Assembly (NCBI RefSeq): GCF_947539375.1 | Contig: NZ_OX443569.1 | Span: forward strand, 1,922,001 to 1,986,000 | Source of the DNA: Lactobacillus isalae | Lineage (GTDB): Bacteria; Bacillota; Bacilli; Lactobacillales; Lactobacillaceae | Direction of reading: 5' to 3' | DNA: 64,000 nt | Shown: piece after piece, positions 17,271-25,510 of the stretch | How positions within the stretch are numbered: position 1 is the stretch's first letter | Layout of the letters: every line of letters begins with the position of its first letter | The notes under the pieces: generated by a model | The model's input: only the letters and a program-made list of their open reading frames with translations | Told to the model about the DNA's origin: nothing | The model's database searches: none | Position numbers and translations under genes: made by a program

Positions 17271-17480
17271 TTGGTTAAGCGAAGAGACATCATCAAGGAT
17301 CTACTTAGTAAGGGAATGATAATTGATGAAGGTAAGAGAAATAATAGACATGCCCGAGTGGTAAATCCCTCAAATGGGATGAAAGCACCCTTAGCTCGCC
17401 ATAGGGAAATATCATTTTTTACAGTTAAGGCACTTTATAAGGAACTAGGTCTTGAGGTGCCTGATAATTTAAATAGATAA
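17271..17480 (+). CDS. hicA: HicA-type toxin, mRNA interferase
   Basis: A 69-aa basic protein with the HicA double-stranded RNA-binding-like layout: KRRDIIKDLLSKGM, then the His-bearing strand RHARVVNP (His27 is the likely active-site residue), then PLARHREISFFTVKALYKELGL. HicA toxins cut mRNA and are neutralised by the HicB protein encoded next. The start is TTG 17271 with AAGGAGAG upstream. The stop overlaps the first base of an in-frame ATG of the downstream gene; HicB probably begins 21 nt later. A TATAAT lies at 17245-17250. Confidence 0.88.
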   Translation: MVKRRDIIKDLLSKGMIIDEGKRNNRHARVVNPSNGMKAPLARHREISFFTVKALYKELGLEVPDNLNR

Positions 17481-17500
17481 TGATTGGAGAAAAGATTGAT

Positions 17501-17887
17501 ATGAAAAAAAGAATCGTAACTTATCCAGCAATTTTTAAGCCAATTGCAAAAGATGTTTACTTTATCAGTTTTCCCGACGTTAAAGGTGCTGTAACAGAAG
17601 GACATGGATTGGCAGATGCTTTTGATATGGCTTCTGATGCATTAGCGACAGTTTTATTTGATGAAAAAGAATTTCCAAAAATGACTGATCCTTCAAAAAT
17701 TAAAGTTAATGGTGAAGGAGCTTTTGTTGCTTTGGTATCAGCTGATTTGTCAAAAGCAGCTTCTAATTTTGAAAAAACAATTCGCAAAAATGTAACAGTT
17801 CCTTTGAATCTAGCAACAGAAGCTGAAAAACAGCATTTGAATTTTTCTAAAGTATTAACAGAAGCTTTGAGAAAAAAGTTAAGTTAG
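17501..17887 (+). CDS. hicB: HicB-type antitoxin
   Basis: A 128-aa HicB antitoxin. The N-terminal HicB fold (ITYPAIF-type start, ISFPDVKGAVTEGHGLADAFDMASDAL) would bind HicA. The C-terminal tail NFSKVLTEALRKKL resembles a ribbon-helix-helix DNA-binding end that could repress the operon. I choose ATG 17501, 10 nt after GGAGA, rather than 17480. The pair is closed by a strong terminator. It is bordered on both sides by housekeeping genes, with no other mobile sequences visible. Confidence 0.9.
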   Translation: MKKRIVTYPAIFKPIAKDVYFISFPDVKGAVTEGHGLADAFDMASDALATVLFDEKEFPKMTDPSKIKVNGEGAFVALVSADLSKAASNFEKTIRKNVTVPLNLATEAEKQHLNFSKVLTEALRKKLS

Positions 17888-17905
17888 CAGAATTAAAAAA
17901 TAAGC

Positions 17906-17934
17906 AAAAAGCCTCCCAAACGGGAGGCTTTTTA
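17906..17934. terminator. Terminator of hicAB
   Basis: AAAAAGCCTCCC / GGGAGGCTTTTT with an AAAC loop. It can also serve the convergent rpsN. Confidence 0.95.
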
Positions 17935-17988
17935 AGTGTGACTATTATATTTAAGTTTTGATTTAACTAAGAGCTAGTCTTATAATTT

Positions 17989-18246
17989 TTACCAACTAGC
18001 CTTGCGCACGCCAGGAAGTTGTCCTTTATGTGCTAGTTCTTTGAAGCGTAAACGTGACATACCAAACTTACGCATATAACCATGTGGTCTACCATCATGT
18101 AGATCACGATTGTGGTAGTGAGTTGGGTGAGCATCAAGCGGTAATTTTGCCAATGCTTCTACGTTACCAGCTTCTTTTAATTCGTAGTATTTTTTGATTA
18201 ATTTGCGCTGCTTAGCAGCTTTAACAATTTTTGATTTTTTTGCCAT
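17989..18246 (-). CDS. rpsN: Ribosomal protein S14, zinc-free paralogue
   Basis: An 85-aa small-subunit protein S14. It lacks the CxxC-x(n)-CxxC zinc ribbon of the short S14 form and matches the longer zinc-free (C-minus) form: [44 protein letters not shown]. It lies alone, outside a ribosomal protein operon. In other Firmicutes such stand-alone paralogues are made under zinc limitation under Zur-type control. A perfect 16-bp A/T palindrome lies 94 bp upstream of the start codon, but I cannot say that it is a Zur site. Confidence 0.93.
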   Translation of the reverse strand: MAKKSKIVKAAKQRKLIKKYYELKEAGNVEALAKLPLDAHPTHYHNRDLHDGRPHGYMRKFGMSRLRFKELAHKGQLPGVRKASW

Positions 18247-18340
18247 ATATCTTTCCTTTCGAATATAGAATATAAAATATAAGTTAATTAAGAATAAAAC
18301 ATGACTAATTTGAGCTAACTTAAAGTAAGTATATTGTATT

Positions 18341-18356
18341 AAATTATTAATAATTT
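18341..18356. promoter_or_regulatory. 16-bp perfect palindrome upstream of rpsN
   Basis: AAATTATTAATAATTT is its own reverse complement. It sits between the divergent rpsN and gtrA-like genes and could be an operator for either. A/T-only palindromes also occur by chance in such DNA. Confidence 0.3.
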
Positions 18357-18429
18357 GTCAAAAAGAAAGTATTTTAAAAAGAATTAGTTTAAAATAAGTA
18401 ATGATTGATTAAAGAAGGGAAAAGAAGCC

Positions 18430-18867
18430 GTGGGTATTTTTAAAAGAATACTTCATAATGAAGACTTGCGACAGCTAATTATTTATGTATTAATTGGGGT
18501 GTTAGGATTAGGTGTTGATTTCGGGATCTTCGCACTCCTAACCCATTTTAAGATGCAAGTCGAAGTAGCTAATTTTATTTCATCATCTTGTGGGTTGATC
18601 AATAACTTTTTCTGGAATAGTTTTCTTAATTTTAAGGTTCACGATAAGTTATTAATAAGATTTGTTTCTTACTACTTAGTAGGACAGATTACAACTTTGT
18701 TCACTACAGTTTGTCTCTTTATCTTTGTAACTCAGCTAGGCTACAATCAGTTAATTGTAAAGGCTGTATCAACATTTATCGCAACCTTAATTCAATTTGT
18801 AATTAATAAGTTACTTACATTTAGAAAAATTAAAACTACTAAATCAAAAGTAGACGTTAGAAAGTAA
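18430..18867 (+). CDS. GtrA-like membrane protein
   Basis: A 145-aa protein with four membrane segments (LIIYVLIGVLGLGVDFGIFALL, then FISSSCGLINNFFWNSFLNF and two more), the GtrA/DPMS3 pattern. Family members help move or hold undecaprenyl-phosphate sugars at the membrane for glycosylation of surface polymers. It starts at GTG 18430 with GAAGGG upstream. The next gene is a GT2 glycosyltransferase 19 bp away, the normal partner, which supports a role in flipping or presenting lipid-linked sugar. Confidence 0.85.
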   Translation: MGIFKRILHNEDLRQLIIYVLIGVLGLGVDFGIFALLTHFKMQVEVANFISSSCGLINNFFWNSFLNFKVHDKLLIRFVSYYLVGQITTLFTTVCLFIFVTQLGYNQLIVKAVSTFIATLIQFVINKLLTFRKIKTTKSKVDVRK

Positions 18868-18886
18868 TAAGAAAGCCTGTTAAAGT

Positions 18887-19819
18887 ATGAAAAAATTATC
18901 AATTATAGTTCCTTGTTATAACGAAGAGGAATCTGTACCACTTTTTTATCCAGCTGTGAATAAAGTAATGGATACAATCCCTGATTTAGAGCCAGAATAT
19001 TGGTTTATTAATGATGGTTCCAAAGATAATACACTTAAAGAAATTAAAGAATTACGCAACAAAGATCCAGAGCATGTACATTTTGTTTCATTTTCAAGAA
19101 ACTTTGGTAAGGAGTCAGCTCTTTATGCTGGACTTCAAGCTGCTACTGGAGACTATGTAGTTGTAATGGATGTTGACTTGCAAGATCCACCTAAGTTCTT
19201 GCCTCAGATGTATGATCTAATTAAAACCGGTGAGTATGATTGTATTGGAACTCGCCGTGTTGATCGTACAGGGGAAGCTAAATTTAAGTCTTTCTTAAGT
19301 GATATGTTCTATAAGGTTGTTAATAAGATTTCTGATACTGAAATTGTACCTGGAGCTCGTGACTACCGGATGATGACTCGTCAAATGGTAGATGCAGTTC
19401 TAGATATGCCCGAATATAATCGTTTTTCAAAGGGGATCTTCTCTTGGGTCGGCTTTAAGACGAAGTACTTAGATTACCATAATGTTGAACGTGTAGCTGG
19501 TGAAAGTGATTGGAACACGTGGAAATTATTTAAATACGCAATGGATGGAATTGCTGACTTTTCACAAGCTCCACTAAATTTAGCTGTTTGGATTGGTACA
19601 GGTTCATTTGTTTTATCAATTATTGGTTTAATAGTTGTAATTATTCGCAGAATACTCTATCCAGGTTCTAGCATTTTTGGCTGGGCTTCGATGGTATGCG
19701 TAATTCTTTTGCTTGGTGGTTTACAATTGCTCTGCATTGGTATTTTAGGTAAGTATATCGGCCGAGTATATATCCAAGTAAAAAATCGACCAATCTATAT
19801 TATTAAAGAGAAGAAGTAA
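18887..19819 (+). CDS. GT2 polyprenyl-phosphate glycosyltransferase (GtrB/CsbB-like)
   Basis: A 310-aa enzyme. The N-terminal GT2 domain (about 1-230) starts SIIVPCYNEEESVPLF and carries the DVDLQDPP nucleotide-sugar motif. Two membrane helices near the C terminus (about 232-300) anchor it. Members add glucose, GlcNAc or similar to undecaprenyl phosphate on the cytoplasmic face for modification of teichoic acids. It pairs with the GtrA-like gene upstream. A GT-C-type transferase that would complete the system is not next door. Terminator at 19827-19866. Confidence 0.9.
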   Translation: MKKLSIIVPCYNEEESVPLFYPAVNKVMDTIPDLEPEYWFINDGSKDNTLKEIKELRNKDPEHVHFVSFSRNFGKESALYAGLQAATGDYVVVMDVDLQDPPKFLPQMYDLIKTGEYDCIGTRRVDRTGEAKFKSFLSDMFYKVVNKISDTEIVPGARDYRMMTRQMVDAVLDMPEYNRFSKGIFSWVGFKTKYLDYHNVERVAGESDWNTWKLFKYAMDGIADFSQAPLNLAVWIGTGSFVLSIIGLIVVIIRRILYPGSSIFGWASMVCVILLLGGLQLLCIGILGKYIGRVYIQVKNRPIYIIKEKK

Positions 19820-19826
19820 ATAAATT

Positions 19827-19866
19827 AAAAAATACCGAGGTTCATAATTGAATCTCGGTATTTTTA
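19827..19866. terminator. Bidirectional terminator
   Basis: AAAATACCGAGGTTCA pairs with TGAATCTCGGTATTTT around TAAT, between convergent genes. Confidence 0.9.
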
Positions 19867-19891
19867 TATAATTAAAATTTTTAAATAGTGA

Positions 19892-21313
19892 TTAATTCTC
19901 TTTATCTTCTTTAATTGTAAGGCTTAATAAAAGACCAATAACGATTAAGATTAAAGTAAAGTAGAAACCGTAGTGAGCACCATTAGTAAAACGAACTGCA
20001 CTTGAGCCTTTACTTATTCCTTGTCCCATGGCTAACAAAATAGTTGCAATAGCAGTGGCAACGGCACCAACGATTTGTTGTAAAGTGTTCATGATAGTCG
20101 ATCCATCAGCAGAAGCTGGACCTTGAATAGCATTTAAGGCGTAAGTTTGAGATGGTGACATTGCCAAAGGACAACCAATCATTAAAATTATTTGAGCTAA
20201 AATAATGTACCAAACGGGTGCAGATGGAGTAGCAAATGCTAACATTAAAGCACCAATAAATGCAATAACAAAGCCTAGAACTGCTGGTATTTTAGCACCC
20301 TGGCTATCATAAATTCTACCAGCTAAAGCAGAAGTAATTGCATTAATAAGTCCACCAGGAAGCATAATGATTCCAGTTAGGGCTACTGCTAATGAAAGTC
20401 CATTTTGAATAAATTGGGGCAATAAATACATAGCAGATAAAATAATTCCAAAGTCAATCATAACTAATAAAGCGCCAGTTCTAAATTGGGCAATTGAAAA
20501 GATTTTTAGATTTAAAACTGGGTTTTCTAAATTAAGTTGACGATGAACATAAAATGCAAGTACGACAATAGCTAAGATAAATAACCCAATAACAATTGGT
20601 GAAGTTAAACCGAGGTCAGAAGCAAGACTGACGCTAGCAACTAAACTAGCAAAGCCTACGGCTGATTCAATAATGGAAGGGTAATCAACGTGTGGTCTAG
20701 TAATCTTGATAGTATTTTTTAATGAAGTAAAAGCGAAAATAAGTGCAACTGCTAGGAATGGTACAAACATCCAAAAAATCCAATTCCAGGATAATTTAGC
20801 TAAGATTAAACCTGTGACAGTGGGACCAATAGCGGGTGCTAGCATAATAACCATTGCACAGACACCCATGGCAGCTCCTAAGCGGTTAGGTGGAAAAATT
20901 TGCATTGCTACAGTAAACATTAGTGGGAGAACAATACCGGTTCCAACACCTTGAATCATTCTTCCTAAAAGTAAAATTCCAAAGCTTGGTGCAATTGCGG
21001 AAATAATTGAACCGATTAAGAAAGCAAATAAACCAAAGATAACTAATTGACGAGTGGTGAACCACTTAGTAAGTAAGCTTGAAAGTGGTAAGATAATGCC
21101 GATGATTAACATATAGCCAGTAACTAGCCACTGAATAGTACCTGTTCCTACCTTAAAAGCAATCATTAATTGTGGTAGAGCAATATTTAACGATGTTTCT
21201 GATAACATCCCAACAAAAGCTCCAATCATTAAAGCTGCCATTGCCATCCAGGGATGTGCAACAATAGTTAAAGATTTTAATTCAGGACGTGTTTGTGATT
21301 GTATTTCTTCCAA
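19892..21313 (-). CDS. DHA2-family multidrug efflux MFS transporter
   Basis: A 473-aa major facilitator of the 14-helix drug:H+ antiporter-2 group (LmrB/EmrB-like). The N-terminal loop SETSLNIALPQLMIAF, the motif-A-like segment LLTKWFTTRQLVIFG and the motif-C-like APAIGPTVTGLI support the call. It would export drugs or toxic metabolites using the proton gradient. It is a single-gene unit facing away from the preceding 250-aa-type membrane gene; its AGGAGGAAT site is strong. The actual substrates are unknown. Confidence 0.88.
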   Translation of the reverse strand: MEEIQSQTRPELKSLTIVAHPWMAMAALMIGAFVGMLSETSLNIALPQLMIAFKVGTGTIQWLVTGYMLIIGIILPLSSLLTKWFTTRQLVIFGLFAFLIGSIISAIAPSFGILLLGRMIQGVGTGIVLPLMFTVAMQIFPPNRLGAAMGVCAMVIMLAPAIGPTVTGLILAKLSWNWIFWMFVPFLAVALIFAFTSLKNTIKITRPHVDYPSIIESAVGFASLVASVSLASDLGLTSPIVIGLFILAIVVLAFYVHRQLNLENPVLNLKIFSIAQFRTGALLVMIDFGIILSAMYLLPQFIQNGLSLAVALTGIIMLPGGLINAITSALAGRIYDSQGAKIPAVLGFVIAFIGALMLAFATPSAPVWYIILAQIILMIGCPLAMSPSQTYALNAIQGPASADGSTIMNTLQQIVGAVATAIATILLAMGQGISKGSSAVRFTNGAHYGFYFTLILIVIGLLLSLTIKEDKEN

Positions 21314-21447
21314 AAATAATTCCTCCTAAATATATAATTAAAAAAGCGTCGCTGATCATACTAACAGAAAAAATTTTTTCTCGTAAGTAATTTTTTGAGA
21401 TTATAAATTTGAAAAGTGCGATAATTTTAACGAGGGAGAATTTTAGA

Positions 21448-22161
21448 ATGAAAAAATTTAGTCAAAATACATGGATAAAAATTGCTTTATCCATTTTAGG
21501 AATTTTAGATGCTATTGTGGTCTATGTGCCTAATTATGCAGCAGTTGATCAGGGGCTAAAGGGAAGATGTGCAATTTTCTTTATTATTGCAGTAGTCTTG
21601 CTCTGGCTTCCAATGGAATTAAAGAGTAGTATTTTCGCTCTTAATTTCTATTATGAATTAGGCTTGATTCTAATTATTGTCTTTTTTATGACCAATCAAA
21701 TGGCAATGAAATTTACAATTGGTCTAGTTATTGCACTGCTTTTGTTAACTTGGATTGGAATGGTAATTTTCAAGAATAATCTAGTAATGAAAAATAGAAA
21801 CAGCGAACTTTTAATTATTAGATTAGTTATGATGCTAGTTTTAGCATATTTGGCCTATATTAGTGGTTTTGCTGCTTTAATGGGAGCTGAAATTTTCACT
21901 GTACAAGGACAAGCTTGGCTATTAATTTTAGGATTTTTACTTTGTGTATACTACTTAGTTTTAGCAGGAAGCATTTGGCAGCCTTGGTTTAGAAGATGGA
22001 CATCTTGGATTATGATTTTAGCTGCAATTGTGCTTCATATGATCTTTGCTAGTGCAACTTCACTTAACTTGATCTTTTTGCCACTAATAGGTGAAGTAAT
22101 CATGTTGATTTTGGTTTGGCGCAGCAATCGTATTTTAATGAAAAAGAAAAGGATTTCATAA
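21448..22161 (+). CDS. Polytopic membrane protein, unknown function
   Basis: A 237-aa very hydrophobic protein with about eight predicted membrane segments and a basic end (SNRILMKKKRIS). The start at ATG 21448 is chosen because GAGGGAGAA lies 9 nt upstream and because it gives the typical MKKFSQNTW start; the longer frame from 21409 has none. I see no motif that names the family. It lies between a drug efflux gene (divergent) and a sugar porter gene (same strand, 73 bp downstream). Confidence 0.65.
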   Translation: MKKFSQNTWIKIALSILGILDAIVVYVPNYAAVDQGLKGRCAIFFIIAVVLLWLPMELKSSIFALNFYYELGLILIIVFFMTNQMAMKFTIGLVIALLLLTWIGMVIFKNNLVMKNRNSELLIIRLVMMLVLAYLAYISGFAALMGAEIFTVQGQAWLLILGFLLCVYYLVLAGSIWQPWFRRWTSWIMILAAIVLHMIFASATSLNLIFLPLIGEVIMLILVWRSNRILMKKKRIS

Positions 22162-22234
22162 TTGACTCTTGCCAGACAGTATCAATCCCTGATAGAATAA
22201 ATTGTTTAAAAGTTTAGGGAGAGATACAAAAATT

Positions 22235-23098
22235 ATGAAATATGTTTATTTATTTTTACCAGCAATTGGCTGGGGACTTATGCCCCTTGTTATTGCTAGC
22301 GTAAAGAATAGTACAGTTTATAATCAGATTGTTGGTACTGTTGCTGCTTCATTTATTTTTGGTGCAATTGTAATGGCAATTATGCATCCAGCAATGAGTT
22401 GGTCACTGTTTTTGCTTTCTGCATTAGGTGGTGCGTGCTGGGTAATCGGTCAAGTTGGTCAGTACATTTCATATGAAAAGATTGGTGTTTCTGAAACAAT
22501 GCCAATTTCAACTGGTTTACAGTTAATTGGTGTACCTCTTGTTGGTGTACTTGCCTTTGGCGAATGGTCCAGCCCACAAGCTAAGCTTTACGGTTTTATT
22601 GGAATTCTTGTTTTGATCATTGGTGTTGTATTAACTTCATTAACTGACCGCGGAACTAGTGAGGGTAATAAGTCTAACCAAGTAAGTACGATTATTTTGC
22701 TTGTCTTAACTTCTCTTGGCTACATTACTTCAAGTTCAATTCCAAAGGCTTTACATGGAAGCAGTATTTCAATCTTCTTTGGTCAAACCTTTGGTATGTT
22801 AGTTGCTGTGTTTATCTATACACTTGTTACTAAGAATTTACACGTTTGGAAAGAAAAATCTACTGTTCAAAGTGGTGGAGCAGGTATTCTTTATGCAATT
22901 GCTGCTTTAGCTTACATTCTTTCCGTTCAAGATAACGGAGTTAACATGGCTTTCGTTATTTCTCAACTTTGCGTAGTTATTTCTACTTTAGGTGGTCTGA
23001 TTTTCTTACACGAAAAGAAAACTCGCAACGGTTTAATTTTTACCATTGCAGGCCTTATTTTAATTATTGGCGGTGCAATGTTAACTACATTATTTTAA
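22235..23098 (+). CDS. GRP-family sugar uptake protein (GlcU/RbsU-like)
   Basis: A 287-aa permease with ten predicted membrane helices and the glucose/ribose porter (GRP, DMT superfamily) pattern: FLPAIGWGLMPLVIASV, GQYISYEKIGVSETMPISTGLQL, and LGGLIFLHEKKTRNGL near the end. It would bring in glucose or ribose by proton symport. ATG 22235 has GGGAGAG upstream, so the in-frame ATG at 22202 is not used. It is a single gene with a strong terminator. The sugar is not determined by sequence. Confidence 0.88.
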   Translation: MKYVYLFLPAIGWGLMPLVIASVKNSTVYNQIVGTVAASFIFGAIVMAIMHPAMSWSLFLLSALGGACWVIGQVGQYISYEKIGVSETMPISTGLQLIGVPLVGVLAFGEWSSPQAKLYGFIGILVLIIGVVLTSLTDRGTSEGNKSNQVSTIILLVLTSLGYITSSSIPKALHGSSISIFFGQTFGMLVAVFIYTLVTKNLHVWKEKSTVQSGGAGILYAIAALAYILSVQDNGVNMAFVISQLCVVISTLGGLIFLHEKKTRNGLIFTIAGLILIIGGAMLTTLF

Positions 23099-23103
23099 TA
23101 ATG

Positions 23104-23137
23104 AAAAAAGGCATCCCACAATTGGGATGCCTTCTTT
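23104..23137 (+). terminator. Terminator of the sugar porter gene
   Basis: AAAAAGGCATCCCA / TGGGATGCCTTCTTT with a CAAT loop. Confidence 0.93.
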
Positions 23138-23170
23138 GTATCAACTTGTCCTAATTCTTAAATTGTTTTT

Positions 23171-23215
23171 AGTATTAGAACACTTTTAATTGTATTAGAA
23201 CAAAATTAAAAGTCA
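23171..23215. promoter_or_regulatory. Direct repeats and dyad upstream of the LacX-like gene
   Basis: GTATTAGAACA occurs twice, at 23172-23182 and 23192-23202, exactly 20 bp apart. The second copy lies inside a 9-bp inverted repeat (CTTTTAATT / AATTAAAAG, 23183-23212). The spacing of about two helical turns is typical of cooperative regulator binding. No regulator can be named. Confidence 0.45.
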
Positions 23216-23319
23216 AGTTAAATACAAAGCTGTTTCAACTATATATATAGCGTCTTCGAATTAAATAACAAATTAAGAAATTGAGAATCTAATAATAAAC
23301 TATATGTTATCGCTTACAG

Positions 23320-23348
23320 TTGACATATTGAGTATGGCGTGATATTTT
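23320..23348 (+). promoter_or_regulatory. Sigma-A-type promoter of the LacX-like gene
   Basis: TTGACA at 23320-23325, a 17-bp spacer and TATTTT at 23343-23348, about 40 bp before the ATG. Confidence 0.65.
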
Positions 23349-23387
23349 TAAAATAGGATTGGTCGAAATTGTTTAGGAGGACAATGG

Positions 23388-24269
23388 ATGCTAGCAATTG
23401 AAAACAACCAGTTAAAGGTTGAAATTAATGAGGTCGGTGCTCAGCTTACGCACGTAGTTGATAAGACTACTAATGCCGACTACCTTTGGAATGGGAGCGA
23501 GTGGGAAAGACATGCTCCAATTCTTTTTCCGGCAATCGGAAGATCAAATGACAATAAATATATTTTAAATGGGAAAACATATGAAATGAAGCAACATGGC
23601 TTCGCTCGTGACTATCCTTGGACAGTTGTTGATAAGGGAGACGATCGAGTAAGTTTAACTTTAACCGAAAATGAAGAAACTTTAGCTGTTTATCCATTTC
23701 AATTTAGCTTAATGGTTACTTATACTTTAGAGGCTAACCAATTAAAGGTTGAATTTTTAGTTAAAAATAATTCTCAAGAAACAATGCCTTTTGGGCTTGG
23801 GTTCCATCCAGGCTTTAATGTGCCGATAGCTGGAGATGAGTTAAACTTTTCTGATTATGAAATAAGCTTAAGCCCAGAAGTAACTGAATTAACTCAGTTT
23901 CAAATCGATCCAATTCCATTCAGAAATGGCAAAGTTATTCCAGTACCAAATGCACAAAAGAGCATGCTGCCTTTATCATATTCCGAATTTGATGATGGCT
24001 TAATTATTATTAACAATCCTGGATTAACTGGAATTGAGTTATCTAGTGAAAAGTCAGAGCATAAAATATCTTTAACTTTAGAAGATTTTCCATATGTTGC
24101 TTTGTGGACAATGACGGATCCAGAAGCTAAATTCTTATGTATGGAACCTTTTGCTGGATTACCGGATATTAAGAGCAATGAATTAACTGACTGGATGAAA
24201 AAAGAGGGCAACAACTTCTTAGCACCAGATGAAAGTTCACATTTTTCAACTACAATTACTTTAGAATAA
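23388..24269 (+). CDS. Aldose 1-epimerase family protein (LacX-like)
   Basis: A 293-aa cytoplasmic protein of the galactose-mutarotase superfamily, LacX group. Features are LKVEINEVGAQLTHV at the start, LWNGSEWERHAPILFPAIGRS, GLGFHPGFN (the catalytic-type His) and FLCMEPFAGLPD near the end. It is the usual family length. It is expected to interconvert anomers of sugars or sugar phosphates. TAGGAGGAC precedes the ATG. It stands alone with its own promoter and terminator, so substrate cannot be taken from neighbours; the sugar porter upstream is only a weak hint. Confidence 0.88.
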   Translation: MLAIENNQLKVEINEVGAQLTHVVDKTTNADYLWNGSEWERHAPILFPAIGRSNDNKYILNGKTYEMKQHGFARDYPWTVVDKGDDRVSLTLTENEETLAVYPFQFSLMVTYTLEANQLKVEFLVKNNSQETMPFGLGFHPGFNVPIAGDELNFSDYEISLSPEVTELTQFQIDPIPFRNGKVIPVPNAQKSMLPLSYSEFDDGLIIINNPGLTGIELSSEKSEHKISLTLEDFPYVALWTMTDPEAKFLCMEPFAGLPDIKSNELTDWMKKEGNNFLAPDESSHFSTTITLE

Positions 24270-24273
24270 ATAT

Positions 24274-24310
24274 GAAAAGAGGAAAGCTGTGTGAAGTTTT
24301 CCTCTTTTTT
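24274..24310 (+). terminator. Terminator of the LacX-like gene
   Basis: GAAAAGAGGAAA pairs with TTTTCCTCTTTTTT around a 10-nt loop. Confidence 0.85.
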
Positions 24311-24357
24311 ACTAATTGTTTAAGATTTGGCATAATAAAGTTTTCAGAGTGTAATTT

Positions 24358-24366
24358 TGCTATAAT
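24358..24366 (+). promoter_or_regulatory. Extended -10 promoter of the envelope operon
   Basis: TGCTATAAT at 24358-24366, an extended -10 element, lies 34 bp before ATG 24401. No good -35 box is visible, as is usual for extended -10 promoters. Confidence 0.55.
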
Positions 24367-24400
24367 ATCCTTGTTTTAAGAAAGTTTGAGAAAGAATGTT

Positions 24401-25510
24401 ATGGATAATAAGCCCAAAGAACCTGTTCTCTCAAGAGTGGAGATGAACAAAGAAAAAAATAATAAGAAAAAGCCAATCCGTATTATTATTGCGGTTGTTT
24501 TAGTGCTGGTTTTAGGACTTGGAGCCTATGCGGGATCTGTTTATTTAAAAGCTAAAAATGCCTTTGATAAAACATATGACCCAAAAACTGCTGTAAAACA
24601 AGATAGCTTTTCTGGTAAAGAACCATTCAATATTCTCTTGTTAGGAACAGATACGGGAGCCTTTGGTAGAAAAGAAGTTCGCGGAAACTCAGATACGATG
24701 ATTTTGGTAACCGTTAACCCAACTAAAAAGAAACTTTCTTTAATGTCGATTCCACGTGATACCATGGCCAGAATGATTGGTACCGAAAACTTTAGCGTTC
24801 ATAAGATTAATGCTGCTTATAATATTGGCGGTACCAAAATGGCAATGAAGACTACAAGTAAGGTCCTTAATGTGCCAATCAAATACTATATTTCAATGAA
24901 TATGGGCGGAATGAGAAAGATTGTAGACGGCGTTGGTGGCGTTACAGTGACTCCACCATTAACGTTTACTTACGATGGCTACACCTTCACCAAAGGTAAA
25001 AAGGTACACTTAAATGGTAGTCAAGCCTTGGCTTACTCTCGAATGCGCTATGACGATCCCCGCGGAGACTATGGTAGACAATTGCGTCAGCGTGAAGTAA
25101 TTATGTCTGTTTTAGAACATGCAATGTCATTTAGCACGCTAAAGAATTTAGATTCAATCTTAGGTTCTGTTTCAACTAGTTTGAGAACTAACTTAACTTT
25201 TGATTCAATGGTCAAAATTAGTAAAAACTACCGTAAATGTACTAGCAACATGTCTAGTGATTACTTGCATGGAGTAGGAGCAATGATTGGAGATGCTTCA
25301 TATCAAGTAATGTCTGATAGAGAATTGCAAAGAACTTCAAATATTGTAAGAAACGATCTCGGTTTAGATTCAATGGATATTGATAATAATGAGACTTATC
25401 AAAATTCAATGAATTCTCAATTTGATTGGAGCAGTGGCGATTCTAATCAGGTATACTACATATATGATCCTTATACGGATGAATTATGGAACGGAGATCG
25501 TGCTTATTAA
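24401..25510 (+). CDS. LCP family wall polymer ligase
   Basis: A 369-aa LytR-CpsA-Psr protein. One N-terminal membrane helix (about residues 25-48, IIIAVVLVLVLGLGAYAG) anchors an outer catalytic domain. It carries NILLLGTDTG, the strand LSLMSIPRDT with the conserved Arg-Asp, and SRMRYDDPRGDYGRQLRQREV, whose Arg residues bind the lipid pyrophosphate. It transfers teichoic acid or polysaccharide from undecaprenyl carriers to peptidoglycan. ATG 24401 has GAGAAAG 6 nt upstream, better than TTG 24386. The stop overlaps plsY in TAATG, so it is translationally coupled to lipid synthesis. Confidence 0.93.
   Translation: MDNKPKEPVLSRVEMNKEKNNKKKPIRIIIAVVLVLVLGLGAYAGSVYLKAKNAFDKTYDPKTAVKQDSFSGKEPFNILLLGTDTGAFGRKEVRGNSDTMILVTVNPTKKKLSLMSIPRDTMARMIGTENFSVHKINAAYNIGGTKMAMKTTSKVLNVPIKYYISMNMGGMRKIVDGVGGVTVTPPLTFTYDGYTFTKGKKVHLNGSQALAYSRMRYDDPRGDYGRQLRQREVIMSVLEHAMSFSTLKNLDSILGSVSTSLRTNLTFDSMVKISKNYRKCTSNMSSDYLHGVGAMIGDASYQVMSDRELQRTSNIVRNDLGLDSMDIDNNETYQNSMNSQFDWSSGDSNQVYYIYDPYTDELWNGDRAY

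Noticed and set aside
22380-22577. Minus-strand frame inside the sugar porter gene
   Set aside because: Shadow of a membrane protein gene; Gln/His-rich composition and no ribosome site.
24386-24400. TTG start of the LCP protein
   Set aside because: No suitable ribosome site; ATG 24401 has GAGAAAG at proper distance.
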